A DNA stretch of 64,000 bases, from contig OZ025869.1 in NCBI GenBank assembly GCA_964019415.1, forward strand, positions 2,730,142 through 2,794,141, read 5' to 3'. The position numbers were made by a program, and so were the translations under genes. This DNA is from Ianthella basta (taxonomy: Eukaryota; Porifera; Demospongiae; Verongiida; Ianthellidae). Shown here in pieces: positions 34,601 through 41,889 of the stretch (within the stretch, counting starts at the first letter, position 1; every line of letters starts with the position of its first letter). The notes beneath the pieces are model-generated. The model saw only the letters and a program-made list of their open reading frames with translations. It was not told the DNA's origin and did no database searches.

Positions 34601-35183
34601 TGCTGGTAGTGGGCAGCCCAAATGGCACAATCCCGGGTCGTGTGATGTCCATTTTCTAAACAGAAAACTCCGGCAATTGTCAATCACTTTAGTACAAGGC
34701 CACCCAACACAGAGCAGACTATTACCCAGGTAAGGATTGGGCCAGTTGGTTTCTAAGTGCAGAATGGAATAGCAACAAGTCAATAAACATGGAGTCTGGG
34801 TGGAGGCATGACAAAGATGAGTAAGTGTGATGTGGGCACACTCCACAACAAAGGAGCAGATAAACAGGTGCTTGGCAGTTACATGTACGTACTATGAATC
34901 ATCAGTTTTAGCTTGAGTGTGGCACAACATACACAGAAGACATGCTATGATCAACCCACCAACCTGATATTGGTGTCTCTGGTGGTGGAGTGATGAGCTG
35001 TGCTGAGGTGCACACAGCTGTCCACAGGAATAGACATAGGAAGAACACACACATCACTGTTAGAACAAGAAATGCGACATGTCCTGGAACAATTCCTGGT
35101 CTGGCAGGACCAAAGATGGTTGGTCTATAAGTTGGGTGTAAACCACGAGTAGGAGCTCTGTAACGATTGTGGGAGTGCCTCAT
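9662..35183 (-). CDS. 2A-linked membrane protein + CARD-NACHT-LRR (NLR) gene, 13 exons found, 3' end missing
   Basis: The exons I place are 35183-34964, 34795-34726, 34655-34505, 34258-34024, 33844-33835, 33727-33574, 33475-33283, 25445-25164, 24931-24879, 23917-22303, 17009-16885, 10147-9946 and 9786-9662. All have GT and AG borders, all 12 junction phases agree, and the joined frame of 1145 codons has no stop. Residues 1-341 form an unknown single-pass membrane protein ending in 2A (NPG/P). From residue 342 on come a CARD-like fold, a linker, a NACHT ATPase and LRR modules. NLRs are cytosolic pattern receptors that oligomerise through NACHT and signal through CARD. 2A-like motifs are known in some sea urchin NLR genes and in non-LTR retrotransposons. 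The last exon ends in an open donor, so the C-terminus is missing. The structure was read by eye and needs transcript proof. Confidence 0.78.
9946..10147 (-). CDS. NLR gene exon 12: leucine-rich repeat module, 202 bases
   Basis: The acceptor ATTCTACAG/GCAATAG and donor GATAATG/GTAAGT give phase 0 to phase 1. It carries two LRR-type strands ([17 protein letters not shown] and [17 protein letters not shown]) separated by a helix ([12 protein letters not shown]), the NLR kind of LRR. Its first 20 residues ([21 protein letters not shown]) echo the end of exon 10 ([20 protein letters not shown]), which suggests a repeating exon module. Confidence 0.72.
10148..11130. other. Intron sequence; short GC hairpin
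   Basis: No coding exon is seen. An exact palindrome, GGGGCGCC-GAA-GGCGCCCC, lies at 10769-10787 in otherwise AT-rich DNA, followed by TA-rich simple sequence near 10840-10920. Confidence 0.6.
11140..11490. repeat. Tandem repeat, about 129-base unit, nearly 3 copies
   Basis: The phrase GGATT(T/G)(T/C)TTAATTAGT..CAAAATGG occurs at about 11205, 11333 and 11462, each preceded by a CTTG..ACT..GTGGAC block. The unit period is 128-129 bases. A related reverse-oriented piece lies at about 62465-62550. Confidence 0.75.
11474..12655 (+). repeat. Fold-back element 1 with 75-base tandem arms
   Basis: Arms 11878-12255 and 12273-12645 are near-perfect inverted repeats around a 17-base spacer. Each arm is itself built of tandem units of about 75 bases whose core is CTGTAACTTGCACTGGTGG plus TACTCTACTGGCACATGTGG. 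The left side extends unpaired to 11474. The whole is the reverse complement of 62808-63990. It shows no coding capacity and no recognisable transposase. It lies in NLR intron 11. Confidence 0.85.
12888..13444 (+). repeat. Dispersed repeat, copy 1 (inverted copy at 35885-36440)
   Basis: About 550 bases are the reverse complement of 35885-36440 at high identity. Landmarks are TCTAGTGACCCGTAGGCCAA and GAAAATTGCTAGCAAGTAGT. The terminal 64 bases (13378-13441) can fold: CAAGTAGTTCGAG pairs with CTCGAAATACTTG around a second palindrome, GGGGCGCCCTGGTGCCCC. Confidence 0.85.
13445..14500. other. No gene seen
   Basis: Intron 11 sequence of the NLR gene. Only short open frames without family resemblance are present. 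The last 100 bases probably belong to the piggyBac copy that follows. Confidence 0.5.
14527..16365 (-). pseudogene. Second piggyBac transposase, one frameshift in core, one intron
   Basis: I place the start at ATG 16365: MASKS, donor TCA/GTGAGT, a 99-bp intron (16252-16350), acceptor AACAG, then [21 protein letters not shown] strongly acidic N-region ([14 protein letters not shown]) precedes the transposase. The catalytic blocks are [20 protein letters not shown] (about 15430), [18 protein letters not shown] (about 15200) and [12 protein letters not shown] (about 14850), so all three Asp are kept. A one-base indel near 15262 separates block 1 from block 2. A second frame change near 14709 leads into a likely Cys-type tail. 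It is less decayed than the 3.3-6.7 kb copy. I could not find its TTAA ends with confidence. It sits in NLR intron 11, in the same orientation. Confidence 0.82.
16885..17009 (-). CDS. NLR gene exon 11: repeat module, 125 bases
   Basis: The acceptor CTATTCACAG/ATGG and donor TGTAAG/GTAAGC give 42 residues, phase 1 to 0. It resembles exon 13 in length, phase and sequence (VTEIRCEHI here, IKEMKCHVI there). It completes GAT (Asp) with the last base of exon 10. It lies alone in intron sequence, 5.3 kb from exon 10 because nested LINEs separate them. Confidence 0.65.
17010..18240. other. NLR intron 10, no exon seen
   Basis: No supported coding exon. Around 17960-18090 the minus strand has a short Glu/Arg/Gln-rich reading ([12 protein letters not shown]) reminiscent of repetitive N-terminal regions of Helitron-like proteins. 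That likeness is weak. Confidence 0.35.
18318..19913 (+). mobile_element. LINE copy 2 (plus), nested inside LINE copy 3, with (GAT)n tail
   Basis: A plus-strand reverse-transcriptase fragment in several frames: [21 protein letters not shown] (about 18690), [19 protein letters not shown] (about 18893), [14 protein letters not shown] (active site, about 19020), [11 protein letters not shown] (about 19218) and [21 protein letters not shown] (about 19335). It lacks the endonuclease and has an internal deletion between the fingers and YADD, so it is a 5'-truncated, dead copy. The 3' end is a (GAT)n run at 19837-19913. It differs in sequence from the three minus-strand LINEs. Confidence 0.82.
19837..19913. 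repeat. (GAT)n microsatellite
   Basis: About 77 bases of nearly pure GAT repeat, interpreted as the 3' tail of the plus-strand LINE. Confidence 0.95.
22303..23917 (-). CDS. NLR gene exon 10: NACHT NTPase and start of LRRs
   Basis: This is a 538-codon open exon with acceptor TTATTATAG/TTGAGG and donor ATTCATG/GTGAGT (phase 1). After a roughly 80-residue helical lead it shows Walker A (GAPGTGKST, exon residues 87-95, about 23,650), Walker B/NACHT box ([12 protein letters not shown], about 166-177, about 23,400) and a sensor-1-like strand (HVILTSR, about 202-208). Winged-helix and superhelical regions then follow ([30 protein letters not shown], the usual NLR FLxA box). It ends in the first LRR-like strand ([10 protein letters not shown]). 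Key nucleotide-binding residues are intact, so ATPase function is expected. Tandem NACHT genes are abundant in sponges and cnidarians. Confidence 0.93.
23918..24771. other. NLR intron 9, no exon seen
   Basis: Two overlapping minus-strand open frames at about 24163-24420 have no recognisable domain and are not needed for the NLR phases. No promoter or RNA gene is apparent. Confidence 0.5.
24772..24846. repeat. (CA)n microsatellite
   Basis: A nearly uninterrupted CA run of about 75 bases in the intron between NLR exons 9 and 10. Confidence 0.98.
24879..24931 (-). CDS. NLR gene exon 9: 53-base linker exon
   Basis: The exon lies between acceptor CATTATACAG/GG and donor AAAGAG/GTTGGT. It enters in phase 1, leaves in phase 0 and encodes [18 protein letters not shown]. 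It is needed: joining exon 8 straight to exon 10 hits a stop, whereas through this exon the frame runs into [12 protein letters not shown]. The exon is sandwiched between two CA microsatellites. Confidence 0.72.
25020..25162. repeat. (CA)n-rich tract beside NLR exon 8 donor
   Basis: Interrupted CA/GCAC repeats of about 140 bases end directly at the donor of the CARD exon (GT at 25163-25162). On the transcribed strand this is GTGTGTG, so the splice donor lies at the mouth of a GU-rich tract. Confidence 0.95.
25164..25445 (-). CDS. NLR gene exon 8: CARD-like death-fold domain
   Basis: The acceptor TTTTCATGTAG/CTGAG and the donor GAGACAG/GTGTGC give 282 bases, phase 1 to phase 1. The roughly 93 residues form a six-helix death-fold pattern ([71 protein letters not shown]). 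The spacing fits CARD better than Pyrin or DED, but the assignment is by eye. In NLRs this domain recruits adaptor or caspase CARDs. The intron upstream is 7.8 kb and holds a plus-strand LINE. The downstream intron begins inside a CA-rich tract. Confidence 0.75.
25542..25655. repeat. (TG)n microsatellite followed by (GA)n
   Basis: A TG-rich run ending in GAGAGAGAGAGAGA, in NLR intron 7 just upstream of the CARD exon. Confidence 0.95.
25690..29270 (+). mobile_element. LINE copy 4 (plus), near full length but decayed
   Basis: In order: an AP endonuclease start ([16 protein letters not shown] about 25900; [19 protein letters not shown] about 26035; [20 protein letters not shown] about 26265), reverse-transcriptase fingers/palm ([14 protein letters not shown] about 27565; [10 protein letters not shown] then TAG at about 27840; [10 protein letters not shown] about 28035) and a thumb/connection part ([11 protein letters not shown] about 28640; [17 protein letters not shown] about 28760). 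The tail is C2H2-like ([16 protein letters not shown] about 29050), typical for one family of these elements. The YADD region is missing or badly altered between 28080 and 28260. Many stops and frameshifts. It is a different family from copies 1, 3 and 5. It fills NLR intron 7 in antisense to the gene. Confidence 0.83.
29271..33282. other. NLR intron 7 remainder: repeats, no exon seen
   Basis: About 4 kb without a supported exon. At 29537-29700 phrases such as CAGTGGAACCTGTCTATAAAGG recur (29537, about 29575, 29640), resembling the ends of pogo/Tigger-like elements. Only one end is convincing. Around 32437-32545 and 32960-33040, words such as GATTGGCGG...CGCCAA suggest short MITE-like inverted sequence. 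Short open frames on both strands (for example 31181-31486 plus and 31717-32133 minus) show no family resemblance. Confidence 0.45.
33283..33475 (-). CDS. NLR gene exon 7: 2A-like ribosome-skipping motif
   Basis: The acceptor has a long pyrimidine run (TTCTTCTCTACCCAG) and the exon opens in phase 0. After a helical stretch ([15 protein letters not shown]) comes [14 protein letters not shown], a full match to the 2A consensus D(V/I)ExNPGP with the usual preceding Gly and Leu-rich run. Three codons later the donor CTAG/GTAAGG ends the exon in phase 1. The 2A reaction would release the upstream chain at NPG and restart at Pro 342. The first base of the next codon (G) is completed by CT of the CARD exon, which gives [10 protein letters not shown] without interruption. 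A Met 30 residues before the cleavage point ([12 protein letters not shown]) could serve as an alternative start, giving only a short leader peptide before the 2A site. Confidence 0.82.
33574..34795 (-). CDS. NLR gene exons 2-6: unknown domain of the upstream 2A product
   Basis: Exon 2 (34795-34726, phase 1 to 2) reads [20 protein letters not shown]. Exon 3 (34655-34505, to phase 0) is Cys-containing ([20 protein letters not shown]). Exon 4 (34258-34024, to phase 1) is largely helical ([20 protein letters not shown]) and ends basic (ARRRRGRK). Exon 5 is a 10-base micro-exon (33844-33835). Exon 6 (33727-33574, to phase 0) is basic and helical ([18 protein letters not shown]). Every intron has a good donor (GTAATA, GTAAGG, GTGAGG, GTGAGT, GTAAGT). 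No stop appears in the chosen frames, while alternative joins stop quickly. The fold and function are unknown to me. Placed after the membrane segment, this part would face the opposite side from the N-tail. Confidence 0.6.
34964..35183 (-). CDS. NLR gene exon 1: start and membrane segment
   Basis: ATG 35183 begins 73 codons and ends in phase 1 (ATATCAG/GTTGGT). A basic, Arg/Tyr/Pro-rich N-tail of about 34 residues is followed by one strong hydrophobic segment ([20 protein letters not shown], residues 35-54) and a Pro-rich stretch. With positive charge before the segment, a type II (N-in) single-pass topology is likely. No cleavable signal peptide is evident. I do not recognise the protein. 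Confidence 0.65.
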
Positions 35184-35884
35184 GTTCTACCATGGGACAG
35201 AATGAAGGAACTGGTTGAGCATTGCTTGCATGTTTGTACAACTAGAGGATATTAAATGGTAAGAAGGAATGATCCACCAGTAAAGTATGCAGTACAGAAA
35301 TGAGAGTAGTTTAGCAAACGTCTGTGTGACGTCACCACGTTAAACTTCTCGTACACGTAGCCGTGGAAGAAAAGTAACTTTAGATTGGCATGTAAAGTTG
35401 TACGTACTTACAACGAGATTACAGGGTCAAAAAGTTGGAATGAAGGCAAAACTCAGGTTTGTTCAGCCGTAGACTGCACTGCTAGAAGTGACACACATTT
35501 GTCTTTTCAATTCAAGGACATTCTGGAAGAGACGGTGTACAAAAACAGCAGCCCCAACTTTTGAGTCAAGAAGCGACGAAGATGACTTGAACTTTCTGTT
35601 AGCAAATTAGTAACGTCTTGCCAAGGCACTGGTCACCTGATTGAAGGCATCTGGTGAACTTCTAGACAGAAAAAGGCTAGGAACAACATAGCTAGCGCAA
35701 AACTTACCCTCTGTCATATAACGTAGTTTTACTCTATGAAAGACTTAGGATCTCATGTAAATGGTATTCACATAGCTGCACAAGATGTTATTCTGCACAG
35801 TTCAACTCACAAAATGGCAAACAAACAAAGAAGAGTGAAGAGCGCAGTGATCAAAATCTGCACGGCTAGCAAGGGGGCTAGCTG
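35184..35884 (-). promoter_or_regulatory. Candidate promoter region of the 2A-NLR gene, with a CRE-like palindrome
   Basis: No coding exon is seen upstream of ATG 35183. A palindromic GTGACGTCAC (CRE/ATF type) lies at 35326-35335, about 145 bases upstream of the start codon. No clear TATA box. The assignment rests on position and this single motif. Confidence 0.35.
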
Positions 35885-36440
35885 TAAACAAGTATTTCGA
35901 GTTAAAAAAACTCGTGGGGCACCAGGGCGCCCCTGAACCTCGAACTACTTGCTAGCAATTTTCCCATGTACGTTCAGTAAATCAGATAGTTGGGAGTACA
36001 GTATTGTTGTTGGCCTGAAAGATACATAAAGACACACTAGACCGTTGGGTTTGCAAGAGTTTCAAGTCTCCAGAGCAGCCAGTCATATCCAGTGAAAGCA
36101 CCCCTACCAAGCTGTCAAATGTTTGCTTACTGCTTTTTGATCTATATGACATTCTGAATGAGCAATTGCTACTTTGTGCCTGGAGGGGGAGTGTGCTGGC
36201 TGAAAGGCTACCCTATGATGACTATATGAGCGAATCATGGCTATAATTATGTGTCATGATTTGCTGGTCTCCCATTATTGGCCTACGGGTCACTAGACCT
36301 CTGTTGTATTTAGGGCTGTACCTCGCAGGAAAACAGTTAAGTAAGCTTCCTACTACAATAATATTACTTAAACATGTTCTAGAAACACTTTGTGTTCCTT
36401 GGGTACACGGCAAAATACAAAGAATGGCGATTATGAGCCT
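35885..36440 (-). repeat. Dispersed repeat, copy 2 (inverted relative to 12888-13444)
   Basis: Reverse complement of 12888-13444, with the same terminal hairpin (about 35890-35955). Together with copy 1 it brackets most of the NLR gene in inverted orientation. Confidence 0.85.
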
Positions 36441-36539
36441 AAGGTGAGATATGAGGTTTTAGGAAGCTGCCAGTCATTCACAAGGCTTGTACGTAGGTCA
36501 TGCTCCACCATTGTTAGGCTTCTCATGTGATAAGATTTA

Positions 36540-37500
36540 TATCTCTTCACCAAAGCGCTATCATGCAGGTCCATGTCACCAAGTCACAAAATGCTGCTTC
36601 AGTGATTACAAGTTGACCCATCACCTGGAAGTAGTAATCATTGTTCTTCCGCAGTTAGATCTGTCCACCAATGAGCTGCAGATGAAACTGCATGCATCTT
36701 CAATGAAATGAAGACGGTGCTTGTAGGGGCATTTCACCTCCACGATTCCAAAATCTCCGTCGTCACCCACAAGCACACCATCTGGAGATGCTCCAACAAA
36801 AGAATTCTCCCAGCAAAGAAAAACATTGGATATAATATCCAGGGTCACGGTGGCGATTGTAAATTCTTCCAAAGTTACTGGCTGTTACCCTCTACTGCCT
36901 TGCATCCATCCACAACAGGTTTTTTCTCTGTCCAGTTGTCATCACTTGCATCAAGGCTACCTCTTGAGGTGTTACTTCCAGGGTCTCCATCAAGTCATAA
37001 ACTGTGATTTCACTGTTGTCCTGAAGAGACAGCTTGTCTATGGGGTCAGTTAGCACAGCCTCTGAAGCTAAATCAGTAGTGAGGTCATTGTGTGACCTCA
37101 CAGCTCTCTGCCTTTGCTAAAGAAACCTCCTGTGACTATGCCAGCCTGCTCACAGCTGAGCAGCAATTCTGAAATTTGTCCCACCACCATTGGGTTTGTA
37201 CCCTTTGACTGAAGCCTTCCCAAAATTGAGCTGTGTTATTTGGAAGGCTTGGCCACACGTTGATGGTGTGGACCATGTAGATGGCACAATTGTGAATGCA
37301 GTGTGGGTGACTTCAACAAGGGTGAGTAAACATGTTGCCACATGAACACAACTCTGAGACTGCCAAGCAGGGCACATGCAGTTGGCCCCTTTAATGCTGA
37401 TGTTGCCTCCTGTTGTGTCACTAGCGAAGCATACAAAATTAATACCATGTAGAAGGGGCGGATTCGTTCTCATTGTGGTTTGGCCTTCACAAATGAATTT
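36540..37500 (-). pseudogene. SWIM zinc finger + YqaJ-type nuclease gene, decayed
   Basis: Read on minus from the right: a SWIM-type Cys/His box (CMCPAWQSQSCVHVATCLL, about 37380), an acidic linker, VTPQEVALMQVMTTGQRKNL (about 36960) and DARQ-TAG-RVTASNFGRIYNR (about 36900). These are followed by the lambda-exonuclease-like YqaJ core SFVGASPDGVLVG...GIVEVKCPYKHR (about 36790-36720). In a shifted frame comes NNDYYFQVMGQLVITEAAFC (about 36650-36590). The order SWIM then YqaJ is that of large invertebrate proteins that I associate with mobile or captured nucleases. An in-frame TAG and at least two frameshifts show decay. The Asp and Glu-x-Lys of the nuclease site are still visible (SPDG, EVKC). 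The first exons may be the inverted duplicated blocks to the right. Confidence 0.72.
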
Positions 37501-37604
37501 TTGGTGCCTGTGCCTTCCTCCTCCTCACAGCTTTGCAGCACCAATGCACATTCAATTGTCTGTTGCCCCAAGGGCGGTATCAAATATGGAGCAAATGTGC
37601 CAGA

Positions 37605-38275
37605 CCACCAAGGGGGGTCGGACAAGGTGCTGAGATTGTGCAATACCAGCACCTTAATAATTGCATTCCTGACATTCCAATCGCGTCTCCGTGTATTAGC
37701 TGACTGTGCTCCAAGGCCAAGTGTGCCTACCCTGAGCTATGGCAGGGCCTTGTACTGCATTCGTGCCCCTGGTATGACCCGTACGTACGTAGCCGAGGAG
37801 CTATATGGTGGATTGGGCTTAATTGTTGGACTGCTTTCACAATTGAGTTGTTGCAAGTTATCGCAACATTTCCTGAGGATTGCATAGACTTGGCTGCCGA
37901 TTGCACTCCAATTTCAGAAGCAGTCAACCTATCGGTCTTGCAGTCCTGAAGTGATCAATGAGGACTTGCCACCAGAAGTCACTTCCACAGCAGCACTTGC
38001 TCAGTACTCCAGATTAGGCTCAATCTGTCTCATAGCCAGCATTAGCGAACACTGGTACACCGGCGTTGTAAAATGCTTACAAAACCTACCTAGATGCTGG
38101 GGAAGGGTGGGGAAGAATCCATTTTCTGAAAGTCCTTGTCCAACTATGTGCTCAGAAGCAAAGAAACAAGCAATGCAACGTGTTTCTTGCAATATGTCTG
38201 CTCTTAGCTAGTATTGGTGAAATACACAGTAAAGAGCAGCTACGTCGGCCATTTTTTGAAGGCACGTGACCTTGA
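37605..38275. repeat. Long inverted repeat, left arm
   Basis: About 670 bases are the reverse complement of 39535-40305 at roughly 85-90% by eye. Landmarks are CCAAGGGGGGTCGGACAAGG at the outer edge and AAGAGCAGCTACGTCGGCCA at the inner edge. Read on minus, the inner edge begins ATGGCCGACGTAGCTGC, which could be the start of an upstream exon of the SWIM/YqaJ gene. Confidence 0.85.
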
Positions 38276-39534
38276 CTGACTCCTTGCCAGACCACCTTTC
38301 GGGCCATTGCAAAATGGCGGCCAGAAGTGGGCTGGGGACACGGCTGTTTTTCACGTAACCTTTCGTTTGAACTGGAAGTTGGAGTTCTGGGCATTACGTC
38401 ATCGATCCTTCGCCACACACGTAGCGACCGTGTATGTTTTACCCCCTTTTCAAGTGCAGGCAGTGAAGAAACAGAAGTTTTGCAGCGAAAACAGGAGTGA
38501 AGGAAGAACAGAACAATGTCTTAACTTTGTTTTCTTGCTGTATCTGGGACTGTGCGATTTTTTCTGTATGCAACAGAATGTTTCTAAGATGACGGTCTTA
38601 GCTACGTAACTTGCTATAGTAACATATTACCGTTTGCACAGCAGTTTGGCGCGACACAAGTGCCCAATGAGCTAGCACGGCAGGTCTTATAATCCTTTTG
38701 ATTTTGTTCTTGCGTGCATTCCTATAGCTATTCAGCTGGAAGAATCGATATCGAAGAGAGAGCAGATCGCACACAGGTCGTCAGGCTTCATTCACGCGTT
38801 CGAACAAAGGCTTAAGGTACAGCACTAGCTAGCTAGTATAACATAACCACTCGATCGGTACAATGAAACGCTAATTGTGCTAAGTTGGCACGAAGATAGG
38901 ACAGTCGAATAAAAGCTGTCAATCTTCCTCGAGGCGAGGCAATAGATATGATTGAAACGTACATACAATATGTATATAGCTATTCTTTGCCCTTCAGGCT
39001 TGCCTCTGTTAAAAAGAACAGCATCATACCATTACTCTGCAATGGCTTGCAAGCTGCTGCTTCAGTGCCATGTGGAGAGCCGCTCCATGCTCGGTGCCCC
39101 AAATGCTCGTTATCTAGCGGCTACCTAGCTAGCTAACTTTGCGTATTTAAATAACTGCATTTGATACATCGAAAAAATTCGTACAAGAAAGCAGACAATT
39201 GCAACACGGGACACATTACCTTGTAGTGATATACGCTAAAGGAGATGTCTGGGAAAACTGCCATCGAGGAGATACAGCTAGTTGTTCGGAAGCCCTGTCA
39301 CGTACAAAGTGAGCGCATTAGGCAAGTATCCTAAGAGATAGATCCCAGTTAACCAGTTTACAGAGTTCTGATGGCGATGCGGACAGCAACTACACATGCT
39401 TCCATTACCGAAAACCATTGCGCGCTTCGCCTCGAGGAAGACTGACAGGTTCTGTATTCGACTGCTAAAATATCTTCGTGACAACTGAGCACATTCCCAT
39501 TCCAAACTTAAAGTTCCAAATCATATGATTGGAA
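38276..39534. other. Spacer between inverted arms, no gene seen
   Basis: About 1.26 kb. It contains open frames without family resemblance and clustered CTAGCTAG words. If each arm carries a first exon, this would be a shared head-to-head promoter region, but I see no motif to prove it. Confidence 0.4.
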
Positions 39535-40305
39535 CACCCCAGGGGGGTCGGTCAAGGTCACGTGTGTCCGCAAAATGGCCGACGCGGCTGCTCTTTACCG
39601 TGTATTTTACCTATACTAGCAAAGAGCAGACATATTTCGAGAAACACGTCGCATCGCTTGTTTCTTTGCTTCTGAGCACACAGTTGGACAAGGGCTATCA
39701 GAAAATGGACCCTTCCCCGCCCTTCCCCAGCATCTAGGTAGGTTTTGCGAGCATTTTCCAACACCGGTGTATGAGTGTTCGCTGCTGCTGGCTACGAGGC
39801 AGATGAAGCCTAATCTGGAGTACTGAGCAAGTGCTCCTGTGGAAGTGACTCTTTAGAAGCTGGTAGCGAGTCCTCATTGATCACTTCAGGACTGCAAGAC
39901 TGATAGGTTGACTGCTTTTGCAATGGGAGTGCAATCGGCAGCCACGTCCTTGCAATCGTCTTGGTTCTGTACACGATTTGTCACATTCGATAGCAGGGAT
40001 GCTAGAAATGGCTTAAGCGTGCTGGCAATCCTTAGGAAACGCTGCAATAACTTGCAAAACTAAATCGTGAAAGCGGTCAGACAATTAAGCCCAATCCACT
40101 GTATGGCTCCTTGGCTACGTACGTACGGGTCATACCAGGGGCGCGAATGCAGTACAAGGCCCTGCCATGGCTCAGGGTATGCACATTCGGCCTTGGAGCA
40201 CAGTCAGCTAACATATGGATACGCGATTGGAATGTCAGGAATGCAATTATTGAGGTGCTGGTATTGCGCAATCCCAGGACTTGTCCGACCCCCCCTGGGA
40301 ACACC
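39535..40305. repeat. Long inverted repeat, right arm
   Basis: Inverted partner of 37605-38275. It starts CCCCAGGGGGGTCGGTCAAG, then ATGGCCGACGCGGCTGC, and ends TTGTCCGACCCCCCCTGG. Confidence 0.85.
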
Positions 40306-41731
40306 CGGGCCGTGGGGACGAGACTAGTCTGGAGTTAGCTCGACTGTTGTCGTGTAATATCCGTGACGCCGGACTAGGTGTTTTATAACACCTCTTTGTT
40401 GTGGGCCAAGTTCAACCCGAGGCGGTGTGCGAAGAAGACGCAAGAGTGGCTGCTGCGGCAGGGTTTCAGGGCTAAGTAGAAAGTGCAAGCAGTGGTTGAA
40501 TTCGTACGTGGGCGCGATGTTTTCGTCCCCTTCCCACTGGCTACGGCAAATCACCCATTTATGGGGTTCTATATACCTGCGGTATTAGAGCTAGCGCGGG
40601 GGCGTCTACCAAAGACGTCGATCGCTCTAGTTATTAGCCCATTTTCGGCACCCAAAACAGCAGTGTTCTATCTCCATTGTAAGTCAATAAGCCAGAGAGC
40701 ATAGCCGACGAAGCTGATTGCTAGTAACAATTCGAATTTCTTGTACCAGACTCTCCTCCAGGAAAACGGTCTGTCTACGCGAGATAGTCAGATCAGCACA
40801 ATTTCTTGTGAATATTCAATGTGCATCTTATGCCGTAGGCTACACGATTCGTATTCAGCATTACTGAGGCATTGAAATGTGTGCCCCCACTACGATAGGG
40901 CGACTTCATTTCGCTATTCCTAGAAATAGGCTACCTGCCACTTCTTCATTTTAAGCGCCAAAGCGACAATGTAGCTACCCAGCTAACTACCTACACGCAA
41001 TTAAGCAATCGCGTGAAAGGATTGTTAGGCACTATCCTGTGGGAAGAGTTAGAGGTAACACTGTAGCTACAAGAACGCGACCTATTCCCTAATAGCTTAC
41101 CGTCTATGGCCAAAATTACAGCGTTTCCCTAAGGGTACAACAGACAACAAACAGTGGTGTCGTACGGATGGTTCTTGTCTCTCAAACAAAACAGAGACCT
41201 TAACTCAAGAACTCTGGGTCAGTCTGTTGTCAGTCGGAGGACACACAAATATGATTGATGCATGCTTACTTATAGACCACTGGCATAATGACGTCATGAA
41301 ACGTCACGATGTTGCGCAATGCCGGAAATGTTGGCAAAAGCTGTTCCAGGGCAATGTTCGCTGAACGATTTTTCGGGTTCTTTGACCCTCTGGTGGAGTG
41401 CGCGCGACTTGTGTTGAGGCTTGAAACGTTGAATTTCGATGCAGAGAAGATGGATGGCAACAATCACTGAATCCAAGCCACTTTGTACGGAAAATTCTGC
41501 AGAGGCGGCGTGAGACAAGGCAAAGCTACTTAACGGGTTCCCAACTCGATGGGAGCGCGAATGCTAGCTGAAACACGGCGGAAATTACAGATGACAATAG
41601 CTCTGCTCTAATGATGGCTTCGATGATCGCCAACCTGCTGATTCCTTCTGAAATCTGTGCGTACTCTGGAGGAGGGACTACCTTCGGTGTAATAAACATG
41701 CCATCACCATGGCCGCTTACTGTGCACAAGT

Positions 41732-41732
<1 letters not shown>
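40306..41732. other. Unassigned stretch, no supported gene
   Basis: CpG-containing unique-looking DNA. Minus-strand open frames at 41294-41518 and 41526-41735 (IEAIIRAELLSSVISAVF; LDSVIVAIHLLCIEIQRF) look protein-like, but I cannot place them in a family or give them splice partners. Confidence 0.35.

Positions 41733-41771
<39 letters not shown>
41733..41771. repeat. (CAAT)n run
   Basis: About nine CAAT/AATC units, probably a LINE tail. Confidence 0.9.
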
Positions 41772-41889
41772 CACAGCTTATCTCCTATGCAGGAGGTCGC
41801 TGCTATCTTTACAGTATTTAAAAATTAGTGTCATAGTGTAACATCTATGCATAGTCTATAGTCACTATGTAGTATTATTTGAATCTGTA

